Source: DATBDE01 sp045805605 (GTDB lineage Bacteria; Actinomycetota; Thermoleophilia; Solirubrobacterales; Solirubrobacteraceae). Taken from it: a stretch of 11,440 nucleotides of DNA. The translations under genes were made by a program, and so were the position numbers. Where the stretch lies: contig JBJMKX010000091.1 of assembly GCA_045805605.1 (NCBI GenBank), positions 1-11,440 on the forward strand, in the 5' to 3' direction. The notes under the pieces are model-generated. The model was not told where the DNA came from and searched no databases. It worked only from the letters and a program-made list of their open reading frames with translations. Below are positions 5,506-11,440 of this stretch, in pieces (the first letter of the stretch is position 1; each line of letters starts with the position of its first letter).

Positions 5506-6837
5506 TCAGGGAGCTTGTGTCCTCTGCTGCCCCGCCCCGCGGGAAGGGGGCAGCCGCCAGCGGCTGACGTAGAGGTTGCCGACGTTCTCAACGAAGCCGG
5601 CGAGCACGGCGATGTGCGGGCGGGGCAGCACGGTCGCATTGAGGTCGACCTGCGGGGGAACGCCGATGTTCGTGATGCCGCCGGGGGCGAAGTTCTCGTT
5701 GGGCGTGCCGTCCGGGAGGAGCTGCGCGAAGCTCGAGCCGACGCCAAGCGTGAACACGCCCCCCAGCTCCGCGGCGCCGCCCGTCGTATCCGAGTCGTCG
5801 CTGGCGCCTGGGATGACGACGCGGCCGTCGCCGGCCGGGCCGAACGAGGGGTCGGGGGCGCCGGCCGCGGTCAGGCGGGCCGTGAGGATCGCGTTCCCGG
5901 GGCCGAACAAGCCGTCACCGGTGACCGTCGCGCGGCCGTTGGGGCTGAGCGTCATCGCGGATGCGTACCAGGACGCGAGCGAGCCGTCCGGGTTGGTGAA
6001 CTCGACGTCCAGTCCGCCGCCGTTGCCGTAGCCGGGGTCGAGGTGCCCGCTGGAGGTGAGCCGGAAGACGCCGGCGGTGCCCTCTCCGTGGGCGCCGATG
6101 TGGTCGAGGTGGCCGGAGCCGACGATCTGACCGTTCGGGGTCGTTGCCAGGCCGGTGAGGCCGGCGCCCGCGATTCGGATCGGGTCCCAGAAGAGGATCT
6201 GGGTCTTCCCGTTCGTTCCGAAGCTGGGATCGACCGCGCCGTTCGGCGTCAGGCGCGCCACGACCATCGGCTTCCCGTCGGGGGTTCCGTTGACCCCCCC
6301 GACCAGGATCCGCCCGTCCTTCTGCAGCGCCATCGAATTCGCGACGCCGCCCACCGGGATCGTCATCAGCCCGCCCGTGCCGAACGTGGTGTCGAGCTGC
6401 CCGGTCGCGGTCAGCCGCATCACGAGCACCGAGTTCTGCCCGTAGCCGCCGGCGACCACGAGCCGGCCCCGCGCGTCTTGCGCGATGGCGTTGGCGCCGA
6501 ACGGCCCGTCGGCGTCCGGCAGCGAGCTGATGAAGATCCCCTGCGTCCCGAAGTTGGGGTCGAGCTTGCCGCTCGAGTCGAACTTGGCGACGAGCACCTG
6601 CGGGGTGCCGGTCGAGGGAACCGCCTGACCCGCGACGACGATTCCATCCGACGTCGGGGTCGCGGCCAAGGCGAACGTCGACTGTCCGCTGAGCGAGAGG
6701 GTCACATACCCGAGCCCGTTGCCGAACGAGGGGTCCGGCCGAACCCCGGTCTGCGGCTTGGCCGCGGCGCCGGCAGGGGCGAGCGCGGCGACCAACGCGA
6801 GCGCGACGAGCACGAGGAGCGAGTGGCGCATGAGCAT
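5506..6837 (-). CDS. Secreted delta-60 repeat protein (beta-propeller-like)
   Basis: The 443-residue protein starts with a Sec signal peptide: MRH, a hydrophobic core of about 15 residues (LLVLVALALVAALAPAG) and a likely cleavage after AAA at residue 26. The mature part has seven recognisable delta-60 repeat signatures of the D-x-x-F-G-x-x-G type: DPSFGNGLG, DPNFGTQG, DTTFGTGG, DPSFGTNG, DPGYGNGG, DPSFGPAG and NENFAPGG, each preceded by a V-x-R-L/F strand and followed by GxIVVAG-type strands. Such repeats form blade-like beta sheets in extracytoplasmic proteins of unknown ligand. Start choice is open between 6837 (MLMRH) and 6831 (MRH); neither has a clear ribosome binding site. It is convergent with the gene at 5178-5504. 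Confidence 0.88.
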   Translation of the reverse strand: MLMRHSLLVLVALALVAALAPAGAAAKPQTGVRPDPSFGNGLGYVTLSLSGQSTFALAATPTSDGIVVAGQAVPSTGTPQVLVAKFDSSGKLDPNFGTQGIFISSLPDADGPFGANAIAQDARGRLVVAGGYGQNSVLVMRLTATGQLDTTFGTGGLMTIPVGGVANSMALQKDGRILVGGVNGTPDGKPMVVARLTPNGAVDPSFGTNGKTQILFWDPIRIAGAGLTGLATTPNGQIVGSGHLDHIGAHGEGTAGVFRLTSSGHLDPGYGNGGGLDVEFTNPDGSLASWYASAMTLSPNGRATVTGDGLFGPGNAILTARLTAAGAPDPSFGPAGDGRVVIPGASDDSDTTGGAAELGGVFTLGVGSSFAQLLPDGTPNENFAPGGITNIGVPPQVDLNATVLPRPHIAVLAGFVENVGNLYVSRWRLPPSRGAGQQRTQAP

Positions 6838-6879
6838 GGCGCGTATTTTTCACTTCACCGTTCGCAAAAGCGCATAGCC

Positions 6880-7041
6880 GTGACCGAGCACACGCCGTAG
6901 ATCGACTTCGAGAAGCTACCGGCCCCGAGCGAGGGGTTCGTCATCACCCTGTTCATCACCGTACGGCACGTTGCGCGGTCCCGCGCGTTCTACTCCGAGG
7001 TCCTCGACGGCCAGGTGGTGCTGGAACTGGCAGAGCCCTAG
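6880..7041 (+). pseudogene. VOC-family protein, N-terminal fragment with nonsense codons
   Basis: From GTG at 6880 the frame reads TEHTP, then TAG at 6898-6900, then IDFEKLPAPSEGFVITLFIT and VRHVARSRAFYSEVLDGQVV, and a second TAG at 7039-7041 after LAEP. The unit V..DVxRSRxFYxxVLGGxVV is the first beta-alpha module of VOC proteins, and the leader 'FEKLPAP.EG' is typical of one subfamily. Everything after the first module is missing. The normal start probably lay a few codons before IDFEK, at or near the TAG. The fragment lies antisense to the 3' overrun of the transporter pseudogene at 6916-7785. Confidence 0.65.
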
Positions 7042-7785
7042 TTCGGGCACAGGCCGGATGACCTCCTCCAGCCCAAAGACGCGCGATTCCGATATCACGC
7101 CGAGGCTAGCGGCTGTCTCGGCGCGCCCGCTCGGCTGCGCTGGACCAGGACTGGGAGACGCGTAGCGGCGGCCTAGCGACGCGCGGCGCGTGGTCGCGAA
7201 GGCGCCGTCGATCGAGCGCGATGCTCCATCGGCGTGGGGAAGGCCGGCGGCACAGCGCGAGGCGGTGGCCGCCGGGCTGCAGCATTCGTCTTCGCAAGCG
7301 GGCGTGTCGGCCGCGCATGCGACCGGTGCCGTGCAACAGCTCTCGCCGCGCCACGAACTTCGGCCTTCCTTAACGGCGACGGCGGCGATGATCAGTGCGG
7401 TGATGGGGTCGGCCCACCACCAGCCGGCGATGGCGTTGAGGCCAAGGCCAACGAGGGGGGCGGCGGAGAGGTAGGCGCAGAGCATCGTCTGGCGGCTCTC
7501 GCTCTTGGTCGCCGACGAGCCGAGCGCTTCTGCGACGCGCGCCTTGGCGATCGCGAGTGGGGGCACGGTCGCGAGCGTGACCGCGGAGAGCCCCATCCCG
7601 ACCCAGCTGACGTGGGGATGCTCGCCGGTGGCGAGCGCGCGGACGGCGTCGACGGCGATGTAGATGGCGATGGCATAGAAGCTGACGGCGATGAGCTGCT
7701 GGGCGCGGCGCTCGGCGCCCGGCGAGGCGGCGCGGGCGGCGGCGAAGCGCCATAGATCAGGATCGCGTCGTTTCGGTTCAGCCAC
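6916..7785 (-). pseudogene. Cation diffusion facilitator-type transporter, 5'-truncated, with overrun 3' tail
   Basis: Residues about 11-152 match the C-terminal half of small CDF-like cation transporters. Four hydrophobic segments are visible: about 31-51 (LIAVSFYAIAIYIAVDAV), 62-81 (VGMGLSAVTLATVPPLAI), 101-123 (MLCAYLSAAPLVGLGLNAIA) and 127-138. SESRQTMLCAYLS and GWWWADPITALIIAAVAVKE are family hallmarks, followed by a Cys-rich end (ESCCT ... CEDECC). The first two transmembrane helices with their metal-site acidic residues are absent, and the nominal GTG start at 7785 has no ribosome binding site. After about residue 172 (near 7269) the frame continues through about 115 residues of junk that includes the antisense of a VOC pseudogene, so the natural stop also appears lost. 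An automatic annotation would call it an intact cation transporter; I think it is decayed. Confidence 0.65.
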
Positions 7786-7885
7786 GAGTGCGCGAACGCC
7801 CGGTCGGGACGACGATGGGCTTGGCGCGAAACTGGCGCTCTGAGCATGGCGACTCGGCGTTTCGCCAGTTGCTCGCTGGCAGCGC

Positions 7886-7891
7886 TACGGT
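7886..7891 (+). promoter_or_regulatory. Candidate -10 box for a leaderless NTF2-like gene
   Basis: TACGGT fits TANNNT and ends 7 bases before an in-frame GTG at 7899. No Shine-Dalgarno sequence favours another start. This decides my choice of start for the NTF2-like gene; it is inference. Confidence 0.4.
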
Positions 7892-7898
7892 GCGTCAG

Positions 7899-8375
7899 GT
7901 GGCGCGCGACGACGTGGACGTGGTACGTGCGGCGGTGACCGCGCACGAGGGTCGCGACCTTGCTGCGTTCATCCGGGAGGGCCTCGGCGCCATGGATCCG
8001 GACGACGCTGCTGAGCTCGAGCGACGGGTCGCCGTTTGGGTCGCCGAGGATCCGATGGTGCGGCATTTCGCGTCCGACATCGTCTGGGATGCGACGGCGA
8101 TCGGCGTCACCGGGACGGCGGGCGGCCTGCATGAGCTCGCCGCCTGGTACCGCGACTGGATGGGGCTCTGGGAAACCTACGTGTATCGCGTGGTCGGAAT
8201 CCGTGAGGTGGACGGCTGGATCATCACCCCGACCGACGTTCGCGCTCGGGGCCGGACGGGATCGAGCTCGAGATGCGCCGTCTTTCAGCTGTGGCGCGTG
8301 CGCGACGGCAAGGTGGTGGTCATGCGGGCCTTCCTCACCGAGCAAGAGGCGCTGGCCGCAGCGGCCGCCGGCTAG
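7899..8375 (+). CDS. Nuclear transport factor 2 (NTF2)/SnoaL-like family protein
   Basis: From GTG 7899 the protein has 158 residues: ARDDVDVVRAAVTAHEGRDL (first helix), DPDDAAELERRV, then MVRHFASDIVWDATAIGVTG (the D-I-V-W-D strand typical of SnoaL-like proteins), LHELAAWYRDWMGLWETY, and VFQLWRVRDGKVVVMRAF, the last strands of the cone fold, ending at EQEAL. These proteins are small alpha+beta barrels that bind or isomerise hydrophobic ligands; no substrate can be assigned. The frame is open upstream to a GTG at 7788, but those residues do not look like part of the fold. Positions 8249-8280 appear to be read in a shifted frame (see findings). It follows the truncated transporter, head to head with it. 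Confidence 0.85.
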   Translation: MARDDVDVVRAAVTAHEGRDLAAFIREGLGAMDPDDAAELERRVAVWVAEDPMVRHFASDIVWDATAIGVTGTAGGLHELAAWYRDWMGLWETYVYRVVGIREVDGWIITPTDVRARGRTGSSSRCAVFQLWRVRDGKVVVMRAFLTEQEALAAAAAG

Positions 8376-9068
8376 AGCCGGCCTTCCTCGCCGCGACCGC
8401 CTCCGTTCGGCAGCCGGCGTCGAGCCGGTTACCGATCCGTCGACACCGGGTGGCGCGCCACGCTGGGGCTCGCCGCGCCCAGGCTCCGTGTCAGCGCTTG
8501 CGCTTGGGACGAGCAGGAGCGGTCTCGCCGACGCGGTGCTGACTAGCGCTTTTGCGATTTGCACAAGCCACGTCGGCTAACGCGGGAATGCCTCTTCTTC
8601 GTGTCTATGGAAGTGGGCTTGTGGTCACAGACGACGACGGCGACTGCTCTCTGGGGAAGGGGGTACTCGCGTTTCGGCTTCCGCGCCTTGCAGGGATGGC
8701 CAGCGTCAAAGCGACTCCTCACCCAGGGCGGCTCATGCCGAGGAGGAGGGACTCGCGGTGGCGGCCCGCGACATGACTGCTTTTCCAGATTGGAGAGGCG
8801 TCGGTTCGCGCCGTTCGCGCCGGCCAGGCTCTCGCTCAGGACCAGCGCCGAGTGCTAGGTCGACCGCTCGGCTGACGCGTGCTTCGTCCAGGCGCAGCAC
8901 AAGCGTGACCTCGGGAGCGCGACACGGTTTGACGTCGTCCCTTGCGAGCACGTACCGTGCCCGGCCTGAGACGCTCGCATCTCGCGCGAAGCAGGCATGC
9001 CCGCGAGGTCCCGGCCGGCGAGACCTTGACGCACTCCGGGACCCCCTGAGCCGAGCGGCGCTCGCGCC
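8376..9068. other. 693-base stretch with no recognisable gene
   Basis: Open frames exist on both strands here (for example plus 8758-9288 and minus 8733-8951) but all are arginine/serine-rich and lack domain signatures. A short minus-strand frame ends in PARPKRKR-stop near 8489, which could be the tail of a lost gene but is too short to assign. I see no tRNA, no repeats and no strong terminator. It probably holds decayed coding DNA like the 3967-5025 and 6880-7785 regions. Confidence 0.5.
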
Positions 9069-10034
9069 CTACACGGCGATGACGATTTTTCCCCGGGCGT
9101 GTCCTTCTCCCTGGTGCCGGAGCGCTTCAGGCACCTCATGCAGCTCGTACCGGCGGTCGATGACCGGCGCGACCTTTCCGGCTTCGACGAAGCCCTTGAG
9201 GACAGCCAGGTCGTCCTTGTTGTGCCTGACGACGAACACCCGCATCCGCTGGCGCACGAAGGGCGATAGCAGGAGTGCCTTCGTCTGACGAGCGAGCCCG
9301 AACCAACGACCCATGTCCGCGACCCCAACCAAGACGTAGGTCCCCCGGGGGGCTAGCACCCGCCTGCAGTCCAATAACGAACGGCTCCCGACGAGATCGA
9401 GCATCACGTCATAACGCTGCTCGGTTTCGGCGAAGTCCTCGTTCGTGTAGTCGATGACCCGGTCCGCGCCAACCGATCGCACCATGTCCACGTTCCTCGT
9501 GCTGCAGACGCCGGTCACTATCGCCCCGAACGACTTGGCGATCTGCACGGCGAACGTGCCGACGCCGCCCGACGCACCGTTGATCAACACCCTGTGCCCG
9601 GGTTGCACGTTCCCTTGATCCCGAACAGCGTTGAGGGCCGTCAAAGCGGAGTCTCCGACGGCTGCCGATTGTTCAAATGTGAGGTTGGCCGGCTTTGGCA
9701 GGAGGTTGTTCTCTCCAGCGCACGCATACTCGGCGAAGGCACCCCTGCACCAGCCGAACACTTCATCGCCCGGTCGAACCTGCTTGACCATGCGGCCGAC
9801 CGCCTCGACCCGACCGGCGATATCGAGTCCCGGTACCGCGCGCCTGGGCTTGCGCAGGCCGGACACCGTGCGCATGACGTACGGAACGCCCCGCAGGAGG
9901 TGCCAGTCGGCGATATTGACGGCCGCCGCCCGGACCCGTACGAGCGCCTCGTCGTCCTTGACGACCGGCTTGTCGATATCTCGGAGCTGCAGGACGTCAG
10001 GCGAGCCGTACTTGTCTTGGACGATCGCCCTCAT
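9069..10034 (-). CDS. NAD(P)-dependent alcohol dehydrogenase/quinone oxidoreductase, zinc-independent MDR family
   Basis: The 321-residue protein begins MRAIVQDKYGSPDVLQLRDI, the typical GroES-like start of MDR reductases, followed by VNIADWHLLRG, PGLDIAGRVEAVG and PGDEVFG. The Rossmann glycine motif is NGASGGVGTFAVQIAKSFGA (motif core 152-159), followed by GADRVIDYTNEDF. The GHE and four-cysteine zinc sites of classical alcohol dehydrogenases are absent, so it is a zinc-independent enoyl/quinone-reductase-type member using NAD(P)H. The C-terminus GHARGKIVIAV is standard and the chain is full length. The start is ATG 10034; a GTG one codon upstream (10037) is equally possible, with only GAGAA as a weak ribosome binding site. 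The substrate is unknown, but such enzymes often reduce quinones or reactive enones. Confidence 0.92.
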   Translation of the reverse strand: MRAIVQDKYGSPDVLQLRDIDKPVVKDDEALVRVRAAAVNIADWHLLRGVPYVMRTVSGLRKPRRAVPGLDIAGRVEAVGRMVKQVRPGDEVFGWCRGAFAEYACAGENNLLPKPANLTFEQSAAVGDSALTALNAVRDQGNVQPGHRVLINGASGGVGTFAVQIAKSFGAIVTGVCSTRNVDMVRSVGADRVIDYTNEDFAETEQRYDVMLDLVGSRSLLDCRRVLAPRGTYVLVGVADMGRWFGLARQTKALLLSPFVRQRMRVFVVRHNKDDLAVLKGFVEAGKVAPVIDRRYELHEVPEALRHQGEGHARGKIVIAV

Positions 10035-10420
10035 CACGTTCTCGTTGGCGCCGTCGAACTGGGTCCGGGGGAGGCTCAGATCTGCGGGCGCGATGGCTGC
10101 CCCGACCCTATCCAGTAGGGACCCGGACCGAGCACTGACATGTTCCCTCTCGCCCGGCCGCGCTTTCGTTTGCGCCTCGTTGCGAGCGCGTGCGAGGCTC
10201 AGTCAACACGCCCGGAAAGGACGACATCCGCTAGTGGCTCGATGCGAGCCGAGACGCGCGCTGCGTCCGATGCGCAAGCCAGCTCAGACGGCAGTCAACG
10301 TGCCGGCCCACCGGCAACGTGGGAAGGTGACGACGGCCCGGATCAGCGACGCGCTTCCGGCGTACCCGTAGAGCGGCTATCGCCGACGTCCCTGGGCTCC
10401 GCGAGGGAGGGGCAACGGGC
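10035..10420. other. 386-base gap between the two MDR genes, no gene recognised
   Basis: Frames here are short or arginine/serine-rich. A small inverted repeat, CCCTA-TCCAG-TAGGG, lies near 10107-10121, upstream of the 9069-10034 gene; it could be part of its control region, but the stem is only 5 bases. No clear -35/-10 pair is visible on either strand. The gap is large enough that the two MDR genes are probably transcribed separately. Confidence 0.4.
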
Positions 10421-11347
10421 TCATGGTTCGAGCACGACGGCGGCGCCTCCGGATCCCTTGATGGCACGTTCGAGTCCCTCCGCGGCTCTCGTGAGGGGAT
10501 AGGAGGCGGCGATGTCGACGTGGAGCTTGCCCTCCGCGAGAGCTAGGGCCAGCAGTCGGAGCTGGTCGCCGTCGGGACGAATGTAGACGTCGGCGATGCC
10601 GATGTCCCGTTCGCTGGGCGGTGGCGCGCCGGTGATGGTCGCCAGACGACCGCCGCTGGCGAGTGCGGCCAATGCACCGCCCTCTCCGCCGCTCGCAGCG
10701 TTCGCCGCAGCCCGAATGCCTCGGGATCCCGCGGCATCCATCGCCTGCGTGGTCCATTCCGGATCGTGGTAGTCGAGGACGACGGCTGCGCCGAGCGCCT
10801 TCACCCGCTCTGCGGTGCTTGGGCTCGCGGTCGCGATCACGGTGGCGCCGCGGCGCGCGGCGAGCTCGACGATCATCCCCCCGGTCACGCCTGCGGCGCC
10901 GTTGACCAGGATCGTCTCGTCGGACTGAACATCGAGCGCCTCGGACACCACCTGCTCCGCCGTCAGGGCGGGAACGGGGAACGCTCCGGCCTCTCCCCAG
11001 GAGGCGTTGTCGGGCTTTTCGGCGACCAGGCGTGCGGGGGCGACTAGGCGCTCGGCCCAGCAGCCTTGGTAGGCGAGCGGGAGCGGATGCGTCATCACCC
11101 CAGCGCCGGTGGCGGGCCATTCAACTTCGGGCCCCACCGCGACGACCTCGCCTGCTGCCTCGACGCCCAAGGCCAAGGGCGGGGCGCGCCCCACGTCCCA
11201 AGCGCCGGTGCGGACGAACTCGTCCCAGTTCGCCACTCCGCCGGCCTTCACCTCAATGAGCACCTCGCCGGCCTTCATTGGCGGCGGCTCCTGCAGCTCG
11301 AGAGGCTTCACCTCTCCCCCGAACGTCTCGATGCCGGCGGCTCTCAC
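10421..11347 (-). CDS. NADP-dependent oxidoreductase, zinc-independent MDR (quinone reductase-like)
   Basis: The 308-residue protein starts MRAAGIETFGGEVKPLELQE and shows the MDR layout: GEVLIEVKAGGVANWDEFVR (GroES-like), LGVEAAGEVVAVG (the usual G-x-E/D-x-A/S-G-x-V-x-x-V-G), then the Rossmann motif NGAAGVTGGMIVELAARRGA (core 149-157) and LGAAVVLDYHDPEW. No zinc ligands are present. The C-terminus SYPLTRAAEGLERAIKGSGG is typical, with A-x-x-A-x-E. The start is GTG at 11347; there is no Shine-Dalgarno sequence, but CATGAT (minus strand, 11359-11354) ends 6 bases before it, so the transcript may be leaderless. It is in the same orientation as the MDR at 9069-10034 but the two are diverged relatives, not recent duplicates. 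Substrate unknown. Confidence 0.92.
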   Translation of the reverse strand: MRAAGIETFGGEVKPLELQEPPPMKAGEVLIEVKAGGVANWDEFVRTGAWDVGRAPPLALGVEAAGEVVAVGPEVEWPATGAGVMTHPLPLAYQGCWAERLVAPARLVAEKPDNASWGEAGAFPVPALTAEQVVSEALDVQSDETILVNGAAGVTGGMIVELAARRGATVIATASPSTAERVKALGAAVVLDYHDPEWTTQAMDAAGSRGIRAAANAASGGEGGALAALASGGRLATITGAPPPSERDIGIADVYIRPDGDQLRLLALALAEGKLHVDIAASYPLTRAAEGLERAIKGSGGAAVVLEP

Positions 11348-11391
11348 GCGGGGATCATGGCGCGATGGACCGCGCCCAGCAAGCGGGCACG

Positions 11392-11440
11392 ATGAGGCCT
11401 ATCTGGCTGAAACAGACCGCGGGGCGATCGGCGTTGGCCG
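11392..11440 (+). CDS. Possible start of a gene running off the right edge
   Basis: ATG at 11392 opens a frame reading MRPIWLKQTAGRSALA to the edge, 16 codons, divergent from the MDR gene at 10421-11347. There is no clear ribosome binding site and the frame is too short to judge. It may be a real divergent gene or chance. Confidence 0.2.
   Translation, partial: MRPIWLKQTAGRSALA

Noticed and set aside
5515..6900. Plus-strand frame of 461 residues
   Set aside because: It mirrors the delta-60 gene on the opposite strand and is dominated by R, G, E, V and A, as expected from a high-GC shadow frame; the minus-strand protein has a signal peptide and seven repeats.
7392..8564. Minus-strand frame of 390 residues across the NTF2-like gene
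   Set aside because: It is antisense to the well-supported NTF2-like protein, then continues in a wrong frame of the transporter (proline/serine-rich).
8480..8590. Minus-strand short frame ending in PARPKRKR-stop near 8489
   Set aside because: It looks like a basic C-terminal tail but is only about 33 codons between stops, with no identifiable family, so it is not called as a feature.
9069..11347. The two MDR genes as a tandem duplication
   Set aside because: Their sequences differ throughout (different glycine motifs, NGASGGVG versus NGAAGVTGG, and different lengths), so they are distant family members.
1..11440. CRISPR array, tandem repeats, tRNA or rRNA
   Set aside because: No regularly spaced direct repeats, cloverleaf-like sequence or conserved rRNA segments were seen on either strand.

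Overview
The window is very GC-rich (strong G/C third-position bias, AT-poor except for one small island near 3086-3116) and carries single-gene neighbourhoods in mixed orientations. GC content, TANNNT boxes 6-7 bases ahead of some start codons (leaderless style), delta-60 repeat and SnoaL-like proteins, and actinobacterial-type integrase and IS1380 fragments suggest a soil actinobacterium. The class Thermoleophilia (Solirubrobacterales) is my best guess. This is inference from protein style, not a database result.

Layout. 1-908: two minus-strand genes, a VOC-fold protein (471-908) and, running off the left edge, a RibD-C/dihydrofolate-reductase-like protein. 1188-2405: an unrecognised 83-residue protein (minus) and, divergent from it, a broken tyrosine recombinase whose catalytic C-terminal half is missing and replaced by unrelated sequence. 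2402-3966: the best-defined regulatory unit, a TetR-family repressor (minus) divergent from a classical short-chain dehydrogenase (plus). A 31-base imperfect inverted repeat in the intergenic region overlaps both predicted promoters, so local repression and autoregulation are likely.

3967-5025 is a gene graveyard: the 3' end of an IS1380-type transposase with its right flank, a frameshifted C-terminus of an FAD-dependent aromatic monooxygenase, and directly upstream of it the N-terminal 30 or so residues of a SAM-dependent methyltransferase. 5178-6837: a small unrecognised protein and a secreted delta-60-repeat protein, convergent with a single base between their stop codons. 6880-7785: a nonsense-broken VOC N-terminus (plus) lying inside the overrun 3' tail of a 5'-truncated cation-diffusion-facilitator-type transporter (minus). 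7899-8375: an NTF2/SnoaL-like protein in which two compensating indels appear to have rewritten about ten residues. 8376-9068: no gene recognised. 9069-11347: two zinc-independent MDR-family NAD(P)H oxidoreductases on the minus strand, separated by a gap without a recognised gene. A possible new gene starts at the right edge.

I see no rRNA, tRNA, CRISPR array, phage structural genes or defence island. The most notable features are decay junctions (chimeric recombinase, methyltransferase/monooxygenase fusion scar, antisense-overlapping pseudogenes), the TetR/SDR operator and the compensated frameshift. I found no convincing evidence for a new multi-gene system.
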